Below, one piece after another: positions 7,396 to 15,573 of a stretch of DNA of 53,549 nucleotides; position 1 is the stretch's first letter; each line of letters opens with the position of its first letter. A program made the position numbers and the translations under genes. Below the pieces are notes generated by a model. It saw only the letters and a program-made list of their open reading frames with translations, was not told the DNA's origin and did not search any database. The DNA comes from Streptomyces sp. 150FB (GTDB lineage: Bacteria; Actinomycetota; Actinomycetes; Streptomycetales; Streptomycetaceae): the NCBI RefSeq assembly GCF_000818195.1, contig NZ_JTHL01000001.1, positions 4,638,614-4,692,162 of the forward strand, given 5' to 3'.

Positions 7396-7578
7396 ATGTA
7401 CGGCTGGTTCTGGCGGCATCTGCCGGGCAACGTCTGGGTACGGGCGGCGATCTCGCTCGTGCTGGCGCTGGCTGTCGTCTACGTACTGTTCCAGTACGTC
7501 TTCCCGTGGGCGGAGCCGCTGCTGCCGTTCAACGACGTGACGGTGGACGGCGGATCAGGAGCGGGGGCCGCCGGATGA
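7396..7578 (+). CDS. 60-residue single-pass membrane protein
   Basis: MYGWFWRHLPGNVWVRAA leads into one membrane helix (about residues 17-37, ISLVLALAVVYVLFQYVF) and a short extracytoplasmic tail. ATG at 7396 follows GGAAGGG. Its stop overlaps the amidotransferase start (ATGA). A small membrane protein at this spot is a regular feature of the crgA-pknB block. Its partner could be the sortases or the division machinery. No known domain was recognised. Confidence 0.8.
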   Translation: MYGWFWRHLPGNVWVRAAISLVLALAVVYVLFQYVFPWAEPLLPFNDVTVDGGSGAGAAG

Positions 7579-8213
7579 GCGCGCGGATCCTGGTCGTCGA
7601 CAACTACGACAGCTTTGTCTTCAACCTCGTCCAGTACCTCTACCAACTCGGCGCCGAGTGCGAGGTGGTGCGCAACGACGAGGTGGTGCCCGGCCACGCG
7701 CGCGACGGGTTCGACGGCGTGCTGCTCTCGCCGGGGCCCGGCACCCCCGAACAGGCCGGTGTCTGCGTCGACATGGTGCATCACTGCGCGGGCACCGGGA
7801 TCCCGGTCTTCGGTGTCTGCCTCGGCATGCAGGCGATGGTGGTGGCGTACGGCGGTGTCGTGGACCGCGCCCCCGAACTGCTGCACGGCAAGACGTCCTT
7901 GGTGACGCACGAGGGCGGCGGCGTCTTCGCCGGACTGCCCTCGCCGTTCACGGCGACCCGCTACCACTCGCTCGCCGCCGAGCCCGAGGCGCTGCCCGAC
8001 GAGCTGGAGGTCACCGCGCGGACGGCGGACGGGATCATCATGGGCGTACGCCACCGTGAACTGGCCGTCGAGGGCGTCCAGTTCCACCCCGAGTCGGTCC
8101 TCACCGAACACGGGCACCTGATGCTCGCCAACTGGCTCGCGCAGTGCGGCGATCCGGGTGCTGTCGCCCGGTCGGCCGGGCTGGCGCCGGTGGTGGGCAA
8201 GGCAGCCGCGTGA
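7575..8213 (+). CDS. pabA: Anthranilate/aminodeoxychorismate synthase glutamine amidotransferase subunit
   Basis: A 212-residue class I amidotransferase that releases ammonia from glutamine for amination of chorismate. It starts ILVVDNYDSFVFNLVQYL. The nucleophile is Cys82 in GVCLGMQA, and the His-Glu pair is in VEGVQFHPESV. The partner synthase subunit is not in the window, so whether it serves folate (PabA) or tryptophan (TrpG) synthesis cannot be decided; one protein may do both. It overlaps the small membrane gene upstream and the sortase gene downstream by 4 bases each, so it is embedded in a surface-protein operon. Confidence 0.9.
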   Translation: MSARILVVDNYDSFVFNLVQYLYQLGAECEVVRNDEVVPGHARDGFDGVLLSPGPGTPEQAGVCVDMVHHCAGTGIPVFGVCLGMQAMVVAYGGVVDRAPELLHGKTSLVTHEGGGVFAGLPSPFTATRYHSLAAEPEALPDELEVTARTADGIIMGVRHRELAVEGVQFHPESVLTEHGHLMLANWLAQCGDPGAVARSAGLAPVVGKAAA

Positions 8214-9610
8214 CAGCGCTCCGCCCCGAGAACGAAGCGGGGTACGGCGGTCCTTACGAGGACGCCGAGGCGTTCGAGGCGGCCGTGGGCGGGCTCGCCG
8301 ACCCGCTGAACGACCCGTTGCCCGAGCAGCAGCCGGGGGCGGGGGCAGGGGGCGGTACGGGCGCGGGGCCGGGGTCGCCGTGGTTCCGTGACGACGCGGC
8401 GGGACACGAACAGCAGGCGCCGGTGCCGGGGCCTGGTCCCGTACGGGCGTCGGTGCCGAAGCACGCGGCGCCCGCGTCCGCGCCGGCGCCGGTGCCCCCG
8501 GCTGAGCCCGTGCCTGTGCCTGTCGCTGCCCAGGACCCGGTCTCGGAGTGGTCCGACGACTACTACAACCAGTACGTGAGCGAGGAGCCGCAGCCGGACC
8601 TGGAGGCGATATCCGCTCCCGCCCCGGCGGACCCCGTGCCCGCCGCGCCCGTTCCCGTACGGCAGCCCGACCCCGTACCCCGCCTCGACGACGAGACCGT
8701 CGCGCTCCGTACGGCGGATGTGCCGGCCCTCGCCGAGCCGCGGCCCGAGCCGCCTGCGGCCGGGGGGGCCACCGGGGGCCGTGCGGAGCGCCGTAAGGCC
8801 GCCAAGGGGGGCAGCCGGGCCCGTAAGGGGCCGGAGGCCGCGTCGTCGTCCCTACAGGACGGGAGCGGCGCGCCCGCGAAGCCGCTGTCCCGGGTCGAGG
8901 CGCGCCGCGCCGCCCGCGCGCTCAAGGACAGCCCCGGGGTTGTCATCAGCCGTGTTGTCGGCGAACTGTTCATCAGTTTCGGTGTCCTGATGCTGCTGTT
9001 CGTCACCTACCAGCTCTGGTGGACGAACATCCGCGCCGATCAGTACGCGGGCAACGAGACGAACAAGATCCAGGACAACTGGGCGCACGGCTCGGGGTCG
9101 AAGAACCCGCAGGCCGGTGCCTTCGCGCCGGGCCAGGGTTTCGCCATCATGCACATCCCCAAGCTGGATGTGGTCGTGCCGATCGCCGAGGGCACCAGCA
9201 AGGCGAAGGTCCTCGACCACGGCATGGTCGGCCATTACTCCGAGGGCTCGCTCAAGACGGCGATGCCCTCGGACAAGCAGGGCAACTTCGCCGTCGCCGG
9301 GCACCGCAACACCCACGGTGAGCCCTTCCGCTACATCAACCAACTGAAACCGGGCGACGAGGTTGTCGTCGAGACACAGGACACCTACTACACGTACGAC
9401 ATGACGAGGACTCTGCCGTCCACGTCGCCGTCGAACGTGAGCGTGATCGACCCGGTGCCGGTGGGGTCCGGATTCACCAAGCCCGGCCGCTACATCACTC
9501 TTACGACCTGTACCCCGGAATTCACCAGTACCTATCGTTTGATCGTGTGGGGCAAGATGGTTGACGAACAGCCACGCAGCCAGGGCCTGCCCAAAGCACT
9601 CCAGGGCTGA
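8210..9610 (+). CDS. srtE1: Class E sortase with long Pro/Ala-rich cytoplasmic head
   Basis: A 466-residue transpeptidase expected to cut LAXTG sorting signals and join surface proteins to peptidoglycan. GTG at 8210 overlaps the pabA stop. Residues 1-240 are low-complexity Pro/Ala/Glu and presumably cytoplasmic. One membrane helix follows at about 247-270 (GELFISFGVLMLLFVTYQLWW). In the sortase barrel His365 lies in AGHRNTHGEP, Cys434 in TLTTCTP, and the catalytic Arg in STYRLIVWG. It pairs with the second sortase gene, as SrtE1/SrtE2 do in S. coelicolor, where they anchor chaplins. Confidence 0.93.
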   Translation: MTALRPENEAGYGGPYEDAEAFEAAVGGLADPLNDPLPEQQPGAGAGGGTGAGPGSPWFRDDAAGHEQQAPVPGPGPVRASVPKHAAPASAPAPVPPAEPVPVPVAAQDPVSEWSDDYYNQYVSEEPQPDLEAISAPAPADPVPAAPVPVRQPDPVPRLDDETVALRTADVPALAEPRPEPPAAGGATGGRAERRKAAKGGSRARKGPEAASSSLQDGSGAPAKPLSRVEARRAARALKDSPGVVISRVVGELFISFGVLMLLFVTYQLWWTNIRADQYAGNETNKIQDNWAHGSGSKNPQAGAFAPGQGFAIMHIPKLDVVVPIAEGTSKAKVLDHGMVGHYSEGSLKTAMPSDKQGNFAVAGHRNTHGEPFRYINQLKPGDEVVVETQDTYYTYDMTRTLPSTSPSNVSVIDPVPVGSGFTKPGRYITLTTCTPEFTSTYRLIVWGKMVDEQPRSQGLPKALQG

Positions 9611-9642
9611 ACGGAATCACGAAGGACGGGGGAGCGGGCGCG

Positions 9643-10404
9643 GTGTCAGCGAGGACCGAGCACGACGAAGAGACCGGTGCACCGCCTCCCGCCGCCCAGC
9701 CACCGGTGGCGGTCCGCAGGCGGCGCGGCCGGGTCGCCGCTGCGATCAGCGTGTTCGGCGAACTGCTCATCACCGTGGGAGTCGTTCTCGGGCTCTTCGT
9801 CGCGTACTCGCTGTGGTGGACGAACGTCCTGGCGGACCGCGAGGCCACCAAGCAGGGCAACGACGTACGCAGGCAGTGGGCGGCGGGCGGCGACGGCAAG
9901 GGCGACTCGGCCGGCTTCGACTCCAAGGGCGGCCTCGGCTTCCTGCACGTCCCGTCGATGGACAACGGTGAGGTGCTGGTCAAGAAGGGCACCGACACCA
10001 AGGTCCTGAACGAGGGCGTCGCCGGTTACTACACCGATCCGGTCAAGTCGGCCCTGCCCTCGGACGCGAAGGGCAACTTCACGCTGGCGGCGCACCGGGA
10101 CGGCCACGGCGCGAAGTTCCACAACATCCACAAGGTGCGGGTGGGCGATCCGGTCGTCTTCGAGACGCGCGACACCTGGTACGTCTACAAGGTCTACAAG
10201 GAACTTCCGAAGACCTCGAAGTACAACGTCAACGTGCTGCAGCAGGTCCCGAAGGAGTCGGGCAAGACCACGCCGGGCCGCTACCTGACGCTGACGACGT
10301 GCACGCCGATCTACACGTCGGACTACCGGTACGTGGTGTGGGCGCAGCTCGTCCGCACGGAGAAGGTCGACGACCGCCGGACGCCTCCGCCGGAGCTGAA
10401 CTGA
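9643..10404 (+). CDS. srtE2: Class E sortase
   Basis: A 253-residue paralogue of the preceding sortase without its long head. One membrane helix is at about residues 36-58 (VFGELLITVGVVLGLFVAYSLWW). The catalytic residues are His151 (AAHRDGHGA), Cys220 (TLTTCTP) and Arg in SDYRYVVWA. The usual Gly before the His is Ala here (AAHR). GTG at 9643 is 32 bases after the first sortase's stop, so the two are co-transcribed. A likely substrate, an LAXTG surface protein, is encoded at 20711-21985. Confidence 0.93.
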   Translation: MSARTEHDEETGAPPPAAQPPVAVRRRRGRVAAAISVFGELLITVGVVLGLFVAYSLWWTNVLADREATKQGNDVRRQWAAGGDGKGDSAGFDSKGGLGFLHVPSMDNGEVLVKKGTDTKVLNEGVAGYYTDPVKSALPSDAKGNFTLAAHRDGHGAKFHNIHKVRVGDPVVFETRDTWYVYKVYKELPKTSKYNVNVLQQVPKESGKTTPGRYLTLTTCTPIYTSDYRYVVWAQLVRTEKVDDRRTPPPELN

Positions 10405-10410
10405 GCGGCT

Positions 10411-10453
10411 GCGGTCGCGGTCCCGGTCCCGGTCCCGGTCGCGGTCGCGGTCG
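10411..10453. repeat. Hexanucleotide repeat tract
   Basis: Seven or so units of (C/G)CGGTC alternate in the 55-base gap between the convergent sortase and nuclease genes. It is a simple sequence repeat of the kind prone to slippage, at the 3' junction of the nuclease insertion. Confidence 0.85.
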
Positions 10454-10459
10454 ACGGCA

Positions 10460-11527
10460 TCAGAGCGCTCCCCGGCGCAGGACCGGCAGCGCCGTACCCG
10501 CGCTCCAGGCCTCCAGCAGACCCCGGTGCACGGCCGTGACGCCGGCCTGGACGGCGATGGCCCCCGCCTCCTGGGAGAAGGGGCAGGTCGCCACGTACAG
10601 CGCCACCTCGGCGTGATGCAGCGTCATGGTGCCGATGAACTTCTGCATCTCGCCGCTCCATACGGAGCGGTGCGGCGCGAAGTTCTTGCACTGGACGACA
10701 ATACGGCGGCCGTCAGGCGCGGTGGCGGTGATGTCGGCGCCCCGGTCACCGCTTCCCCCGTGCACGCGTACGCCGGTGCAGCCGTCGCGTCGGAGCAGCC
10801 CGGCGACATGCTGCTCGAACTCCCGCCAGTTCATGGCGTCCATCGCCGCCATGACGCCGGCGAGGGGCCGCTGCCCCCGTTCACGCTCCAGGCGGTACAG
10901 CCGCTGCTGGTGCTGGCTGAGCCTGCGCTGCGCGCGCCGCATGTCCTCCCGTACGGAGATCAGATCGCGGCGCTGCTCGCCGGCGGTCTCGATGAGGGCG
11001 TTGAGCATCGGGACGACGGCTTTGCCGAGGACGTTGGTGATGCGCCGGTCGATGTGGGCGTCGAGGTCGTCCGGATACGCGGAGGGTCTCTGGCCTGAGT
11101 TGCCCGCAGAGCCCGTCCGCGCGATGTACTCCATGTCGAGGAGGTACGTACGAACCTGGCGTGCGACCTCGCTGTCGCGGAGCAACATGGCGACGTTGAG
11201 CACGGCCCGTCGGGAGTACAGCGTCAGACTGGAACGGGGCTGTGGATAACTTCCTGGATAGCGTGACAGGACGTCACGCTTGAATTCGTCCAGGTCAGCG
11301 CCGTACAGGGTGATCACGCCATGGGACGTGAGTTCCTCCAGATGCCGGGACTTGAGCTGCCGGACGGTCTCAGCCGTGACATTGAAATACGCGGCCACCA
11401 TCGCCGTCGTCACATGCATGCCGTCCGGCAGCAGCGACAGCACCTTGACCTTGTCGAGTACGTCCGTCCTCGCCCCGACACCTTCGCGCAGTGTCCTCGA
11501 CTCCAGTAGAGCCGTCTCGTTGATCAT
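10460..11527 (-). CDS. Antirepressor-like domain fused to Mrr-family restriction endonuclease
   Basis: A 355-residue protein. The start is ATG at 11527 with GGCAGGAGC upstream; an earlier in-frame ATG lacks a ribosome-binding site. Residues 36-70 look like a helix-turn-helix (VTTAMVAAYFNVTAETVRQL). Residues 100-133 carry SLTLYSRRAVLNVAMLLRDS and QVRTYLLDMEY, a pattern I associate with phage antirepressor-type proteins. A coiled coil spans about 183-220. The C-terminus is an Mrr/PD-(D/E)XK nuclease: NWREFEQHVAGLL, GSGDRGADI with Asp265, and the VVQCKNF core with Gln279-x-Lys281. Mrr enzymes cut modified DNA. The gene interrupts the otherwise conserved srtE-pknB junction, which suggests insertion. 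Defence is a plausible role, not shown. Confidence 0.8.
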   Translation of the reverse strand: MINETALLESRTLREGVGARTDVLDKVKVLSLLPDGMHVTTAMVAAYFNVTAETVRQLKSRHLEELTSHGVITLYGADLDEFKRDVLSRYPGSYPQPRSSLTLYSRRAVLNVAMLLRDSEVARQVRTYLLDMEYIARTGSAGNSGQRPSAYPDDLDAHIDRRITNVLGKAVVPMLNALIETAGEQRRDLISVREDMRRAQRRLSQHQQRLYRLERERGQRPLAGVMAAMDAMNWREFEQHVAGLLRRDGCTGVRVHGGSGDRGADITATAPDGRRIVVQCKNFAPHRSVWSGEMQKFIGTMTLHHAEVALYVATCPFSQEAGAIAVQAGVTAVHRGLLEAWSAGTALPVLRRGAL

Positions 11528-11709
11528 GCTCCTGCCCCTTCCCGCTCGCCTCACGGCGGCCTGGCAGGGCGGAGCTGAATCCCCACCCCTAACCATTCAA
11601 CGAGTCGGGACATATGAAGACACGACCGGTTTTTGGGGTACGAACCGGTGCGCGGGGGTACGACGCACGCGCACCCCCGCACACGCGTCCCGGCCCGCGC
11701 CCGGGCACG

Positions 11710-11748
11710 GAACAGCCCCGGCGTCCGTCAAGGGCGCCGGGGCTGTTC
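11710..11748 (-). terminator. Terminator hairpin of the pknB operon
   Basis: Arms 11710-11723 and 11735-11748 (GAACAGCCCCGGCG and its exact complement) form a 14-bp stem with an 11-base loop. It begins 30 bases after the pknB stop and separates the operon from the nuclease gene on the same strand. Confidence 0.8.
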
Positions 11749-11778
11749 ACGCGTTCATACCGTGAGGTGGCAGGCGCG

Positions 11779-13824
11779 TCAGTCGTCCTCGTCGTCGCGG
11801 AACGTGGCTCCGGACGGGCCGCCGAAGAAGCCGCCTCCGTGGTCACCGCCGTTGCCGTTGCCACCGCCGTTGCCGTTGCCACCGCCGTTGGGGAGGCCCA
11901 CAGTGTTGAGCTGGACCGCCGAGCCCTTGTTCACCATGGTGCCTTCGGTCGGGGTGACCCCCGTGACGATGGCGTTGTCGTCGGTGGGCATGTTCGGGGC
12001 GAAGGTGGCCGTCAGTTGGACGGCCGCGAGTGCGGCCTTGACCTCGCCGACCCGCTTGCCGCCGAGTCCCCCCGGGACCGCGACCTGTTCCTGCTGGGGG
12101 CCCTTGGAGACCTGGAGGGTGACCTGGCTGCCCTCTTCCGCCTGGGTGTTGCCGTTCGGGGTCTGTGCGACGACCTCGCCCGCCGGCTTGTCCGAATCGA
12201 CCTGGGTCGGCGGTGGCACCGTGAACTTGAGGCCCTGGAGCTGGGCCGTCGCGGTCGCCACTTGCTGGCCGACCACGAGCGGAACGGTCCGCTTGGCCTT
12301 GGTCGCGATCTTGAGCGTGACCAGCGAGTTCTGTTCGGCGTCCGTACCGGAGGCCGGGTCCTGGCTGACGACGTTCCCCTCGTCGACCTCGTCCGACTCG
12401 ACCTGGACCTTCTTGACCCTGAACTTGGAGTTCTCCAGGAGCGTTTCCGCGCTGTCCTGGTCCTTGCCCGTCACATCGGGGACCTTGATGGTCGGTGCGC
12501 CTTCGGAGACGATGACCTTGACGGTCGCGCCCATGGCGATCTTCCCCGAGGCCGGGTTCTGGCTGCAGATCTGGTTCTTGGGTACGTCGCAGCGCTTCGT
12601 GCCCGTCTGGGCGACCTTGACGTCCGCGTTCTCCGCGGCCTGGTTGGCCTCCTGCATGGTCATGCCCCTGAACACGGGCACGTCCACCTTCTGGCTGTCG
12701 CCGTCGCCGCCGAACATGGCGCGGCCGATCAGTATCGCGCCGACCAGCACCAGGGCGCCCGCGGCGACCAGGAAGATCGTCGAGTTGTTGGACTTCGGCT
12801 TCTTGCCGCGGCGCCGGTCGGGGCGGTCGTCGTAACCGTCGTAGCCGCCGTCGTTCGGGTTCATCGGCGGGAGCATGGACGTCTGGCCGGCCGGGGCCTG
12901 GCCCATGGCCGTGGTGGGCTGGTCGTCGTGGCCGCCGTACGTGCCGTAGCCGGCCGAGCCCATGGCCGCCGTGGCGGCGACGGGCTGGCCGTCGAGGCAG
13001 GCCTCGATGTCGGCGCGCATCTCGTCGGCCGACTGGTAGCGGTAGTCCGGGTCCTTGACCAGGGCCTTGAGGACGATCGCGTCCATCTCGGGCGTGATCT
13101 CGGGGTCGTAGACGCTGGGCGGCTGCGGCTCTTCCCGTACGTGCTGGTAGGCCACGGCGACCGGGGAGTCGCCGATGAACGGCGGCCGGACGGTGAGCAG
13201 CTCGTAGAGGAGGCAGCCCGCCGAGTAGAGGTCGGAGCGGGCGTCGACCTGTTCGCCCTTGGCCTGCTCGGGGGAGAGGTACTGGGCGGTCCCTATGACG
13301 GCGGACGTCTGCGTCATCGTCATGCCGGAGTCGCCCATGGCGCGGGCGATGCCGAAGTCCATGACCTTGACCTGGCCGGTGCGCGTCAGCATGACGTTGG
13401 CCGGTTTGATGTCGCGGTGGACGATCTGGGCGCGGTGCGAGTACTCCAGCGCCTGGAGGATGCCGACGGTCATTTCGAGCGTGCGCTCGGGCAGCAGCCT
13501 GCGCCCGGAGTGCAGCAGCTCTCTGAGCGTCGAGCCGTCCACGTACTCCATCACGATGTACGGGATGGAGACCCCGTCGACGTAGTCCTCGCCCGTGTCG
13601 TAGACCGCGACGATCGCCGGGTGGTTGAGCGAAGCGGCGGACTGGGCCTCACGGCGGAACCGGGCCTGGAACGACGGGTCACGGGCCAGATCGGCCCGGA
13701 GCGTCTTCACAGCGACGGTGCGGCCGAGCCGGGTGTCATGGGCGATGTGAACCTCCGCCATGCCACCACGGCCGAGCACCGAGCCCAGCTCGTACCGGCC
13801 GCCGAGGCGACGCGGCTCTTCCAT
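11779..13824 (-). CDS. pknB: PASTA-domain serine/threonine protein kinase
   Basis: A 681-residue transmembrane kinase that senses muropeptides or lipid II and phosphorylates growth and division proteins. Kinase domain at residues 10-278: Gly-rich loop GRGGMAEV, Lys40 in AVK, HRDIKPAN (Asp138), DFG (Asp157), GTAQYLSPEQ. A Gln/Gly/Met-rich juxtamembrane stretch follows, with one helix at 348-370. Four extracellular PASTA repeats (about 378-645) begin near DVPVFRG, KVPDVTG, TVPLVVG and AVPGGLG. The C-terminus is Gly/Asn-rich and acidic. It is last in the minus-strand operon of fhaA, fhaB, pstP, rodA and pbpA. Confidence 0.97.
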   Translation of the reverse strand: MEEPRRLGGRYELGSVLGRGGMAEVHIAHDTRLGRTVAVKTLRADLARDPSFQARFRREAQSAASLNHPAIVAVYDTGEDYVDGVSIPYIVMEYVDGSTLRELLHSGRRLLPERTLEMTVGILQALEYSHRAQIVHRDIKPANVMLTRTGQVKVMDFGIARAMGDSGMTMTQTSAVIGTAQYLSPEQAKGEQVDARSDLYSAGCLLYELLTVRPPFIGDSPVAVAYQHVREEPQPPSVYDPEITPEMDAIVLKALVKDPDYRYQSADEMRADIEACLDGQPVAATAAMGSAGYGTYGGHDDQPTTAMGQAPAGQTSMLPPMNPNDGGYDGYDDRPDRRRGKKPKSNNSTIFLVAAGALVLVGAILIGRAMFGGDGDSQKVDVPVFRGMTMQEANQAAENADVKVAQTGTKRCDVPKNQICSQNPASGKIAMGATVKVIVSEGAPTIKVPDVTGKDQDSAETLLENSKFRVKKVQVESDEVDEGNVVSQDPASGTDAEQNSLVTLKIATKAKRTVPLVVGQQVATATAQLQGLKFTVPPPTQVDSDKPAGEVVAQTPNGNTQAEEGSQVTLQVSKGPQQEQVAVPGGLGGKRVGEVKAALAAVQLTATFAPNMPTDDNAIVTGVTPTEGTMVNKGSAVQLNTVGLPNGGGNGNGGGNGNGGDHGGGFFGGPSGATFRDDEDD

Positions 13825-13991
13825 AACGTTCCGGCCCTCTCCGTCAGTCCCGACCGCACCGGTGTGTGGTCCGGCGGTGTGCTGTTCGCGCTTACGCTAC
13901 CGGGCGCGCCGTATCCGTTCGGCCCGAGCCGGAGACCTGATATCCGACCGGTATCGCAATGTGCAGATATGGACGTGAACCGTGACCGGCG

Positions 13992-15458
13992 TCACCCCTT
14001 GCCGTCGATCACCGCTTTCATCACAGCCTTCGCGATGGGGGCGGCGAGCCCGCCACCGGAGATGTTCTCGCGGGTCGCGTCGCTGTCCTCGACGACGACG
14101 GCGACGGCGACGGGGGATCCGTTGGCCGTCTTGGCGTAGGAGATGAACCAGGCGTACGGGTTCTCTTCGTTGTTCTCGCCGTGCTGGGCGGTGCCGGTCT
14201 TGCCGCCGACCGTCACGTCCGGGATCTGGGCGATCTTGCCCGTACCGTCCTTGACGACCGACTCCATCATGGACTGGAGCATCTGTGCGTGCTCCTGTGT
14301 GAGGGGGCGGCTCAGCTCCTCGGGCTCCGTCTTACTGATGACGTCCAGGTTGGGCGCCACCAGCTTGTCGACCATGTACGGCTTCATCAGCTTGCCGTCG
14401 TTGGCGACGGCGGAGGCGACCATGGCCATCTGGAGCGGGGTCGCCCGGGTGTCGAACTGGCCGATGGACGACAGCGCGGTCTCCGAGGCGTTGATGTCCG
14501 TGGGGAATTCGGAGGCGGCGGCGCGCACGGGCACGAACTGTTCGACGTTGAAGCCGAACTTCTTGGCGGTCTCCAGCATCTGGTCCTTGCCGAGGTCGGC
14601 GCCGAGCTTGCCGAAGACGCTGTTGCAGGAGACTTCCAGCGCTACGCGGAGCGTGGCGTTCTCGCAGGGCAGGTTGCCTTCGTTCGGCAGCGGCGTCGTG
14701 GTGCCCGGCATGATGTACGGCAGGGGCGAGTCGGTCGGCGCGTCGGGTCCGGAGACCTTGCCGTGCTCCAGGCCCGCCGCGGCTGTGACCACCTTGAAGG
14801 TGGAGCCGGGCGGGTAGGTCTGGCGCAGTGCGCGGTTGAGCATGGGGTCGTCGGGGTCGGCGTCCTTCTGGAGCCCGACCCAGGCTTTCGTCGTGGATTC
14901 GTTGTTGCCGGCGAAGGAGCCGGGGTCGTAGCTCGGGGTGGAGGCCAGCGCGAGGATCTTGCCCGTCTTCGGGTCGATCGCTGCGACGGCGCCCTTCTTC
15001 TTGCCGAGCCCTTCGTAGGCGGCCTTCTGGGCGGCGCCGTCGAGGGTGGTGACGACGTCGCCGCCCTTTTTCTCCTTGCTGGTGAACATCGACAGGGTGC
15101 GGTCGAAGAAGAGCCGGTCGTCGTTGCCGGTGAGTATGCCGTCGTCGATGCTTTCGAGCTGGGTGGCGCCGAAGGCCTGGGAGGCGAAGCCGGTCACGGG
15201 GGCCCACATCGGGCCGTCGATGTAGGTGCGCTTGTACTTGAAGCTGGTGTCGTCGGTGACGGCGGAGCCGGTGATGGGCTTGCCGTCGACGATGATGTTT
15301 CCGCGCGGGGCGGCGTAACGCTCGATGCGGACGCGCTTGTTGTTGGCGTCCGAGTCGAGGTCTGTGCTCTGGATGAACTGCACCCAGTTGGTGCGGATCA
15401 GCAGGGCGAGGATGAGCAGCCCGCTGAAGATGGCGACTCGCCGCAACGGTTTGTTCAC
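13992..15458 (-). CDS. pbpA: Class B penicillin-binding protein (PbpA)
   Basis: A 488-residue D,D-transpeptidase that crosslinks peptidoglycan outside the membrane. The N-terminal helix is at residues 8-24. The transpeptidase motifs are in order: STFK (catalytic Ser, in PPGSTFKVVTAA), SCN (in EVSCNSVFGKLG) and KTGTAQ. It carries a non-penicillin-binding N-terminal module. It is 115 bases downstream of rodA, its usual glycosyltransferase partner, in the PknB-PstP operon. It is a probable substrate of the kinase, as in mycobacteria. Confidence 0.96.
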   Translation of the reverse strand: MNKPLRRVAIFSGLLILALLIRTNWVQFIQSTDLDSDANNKRVRIERYAAPRGNIIVDGKPITGSAVTDDTSFKYKRTYIDGPMWAPVTGFASQAFGATQLESIDDGILTGNDDRLFFDRTLSMFTSKEKKGGDVVTTLDGAAQKAAYEGLGKKKGAVAAIDPKTGKILALASTPSYDPGSFAGNNESTTKAWVGLQKDADPDDPMLNRALRQTYPPGSTFKVVTAAAGLEHGKVSGPDAPTDSPLPYIMPGTTTPLPNEGNLPCENATLRVALEVSCNSVFGKLGADLGKDQMLETAKKFGFNVEQFVPVRAAASEFPTDINASETALSSIGQFDTRATPLQMAMVASAVANDGKLMKPYMVDKLVAPNLDVISKTEPEELSRPLTQEHAQMLQSMMESVVKDGTGKIAQIPDVTVGGKTGTAQHGENNEENPYAWFISYAKTANGSPVAVAVVVEDSDATRENISGGGLAAPIAKAVMKAVIDGKG

Positions 15459-15573
15459 GTCCAGCCTTTCCGTGCGTTCTGGGGTGTTCTGGTGCGTTGT
15501 TCGGGCGTCGGCCCGTGGTTCTGGGTCTGTGGCGTTCCGGACGACGTGGGGCGTGCCCCCGCCTCGGTCCGCT

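Noticed and set aside
10411..10453. Possible CRISPR-like or coding repeat
   Set aside because: The units are 6 bases with no spacers; it is a simple sequence repeat.
11241..11249. DnaA-like TGTGGATAA inside the nuclease gene
   Set aside because: It is within coding sequence, single and unsupported by neighbours, so it was not counted as a regulatory site.
11614..14139. Very long plus-strand open frame opposite pknB
   Set aside because: It is antisense to a full-length kinase with all catalytic motifs. Its composition is that of a GC-rich shadow frame and it has no ribosome-binding site or known domain.
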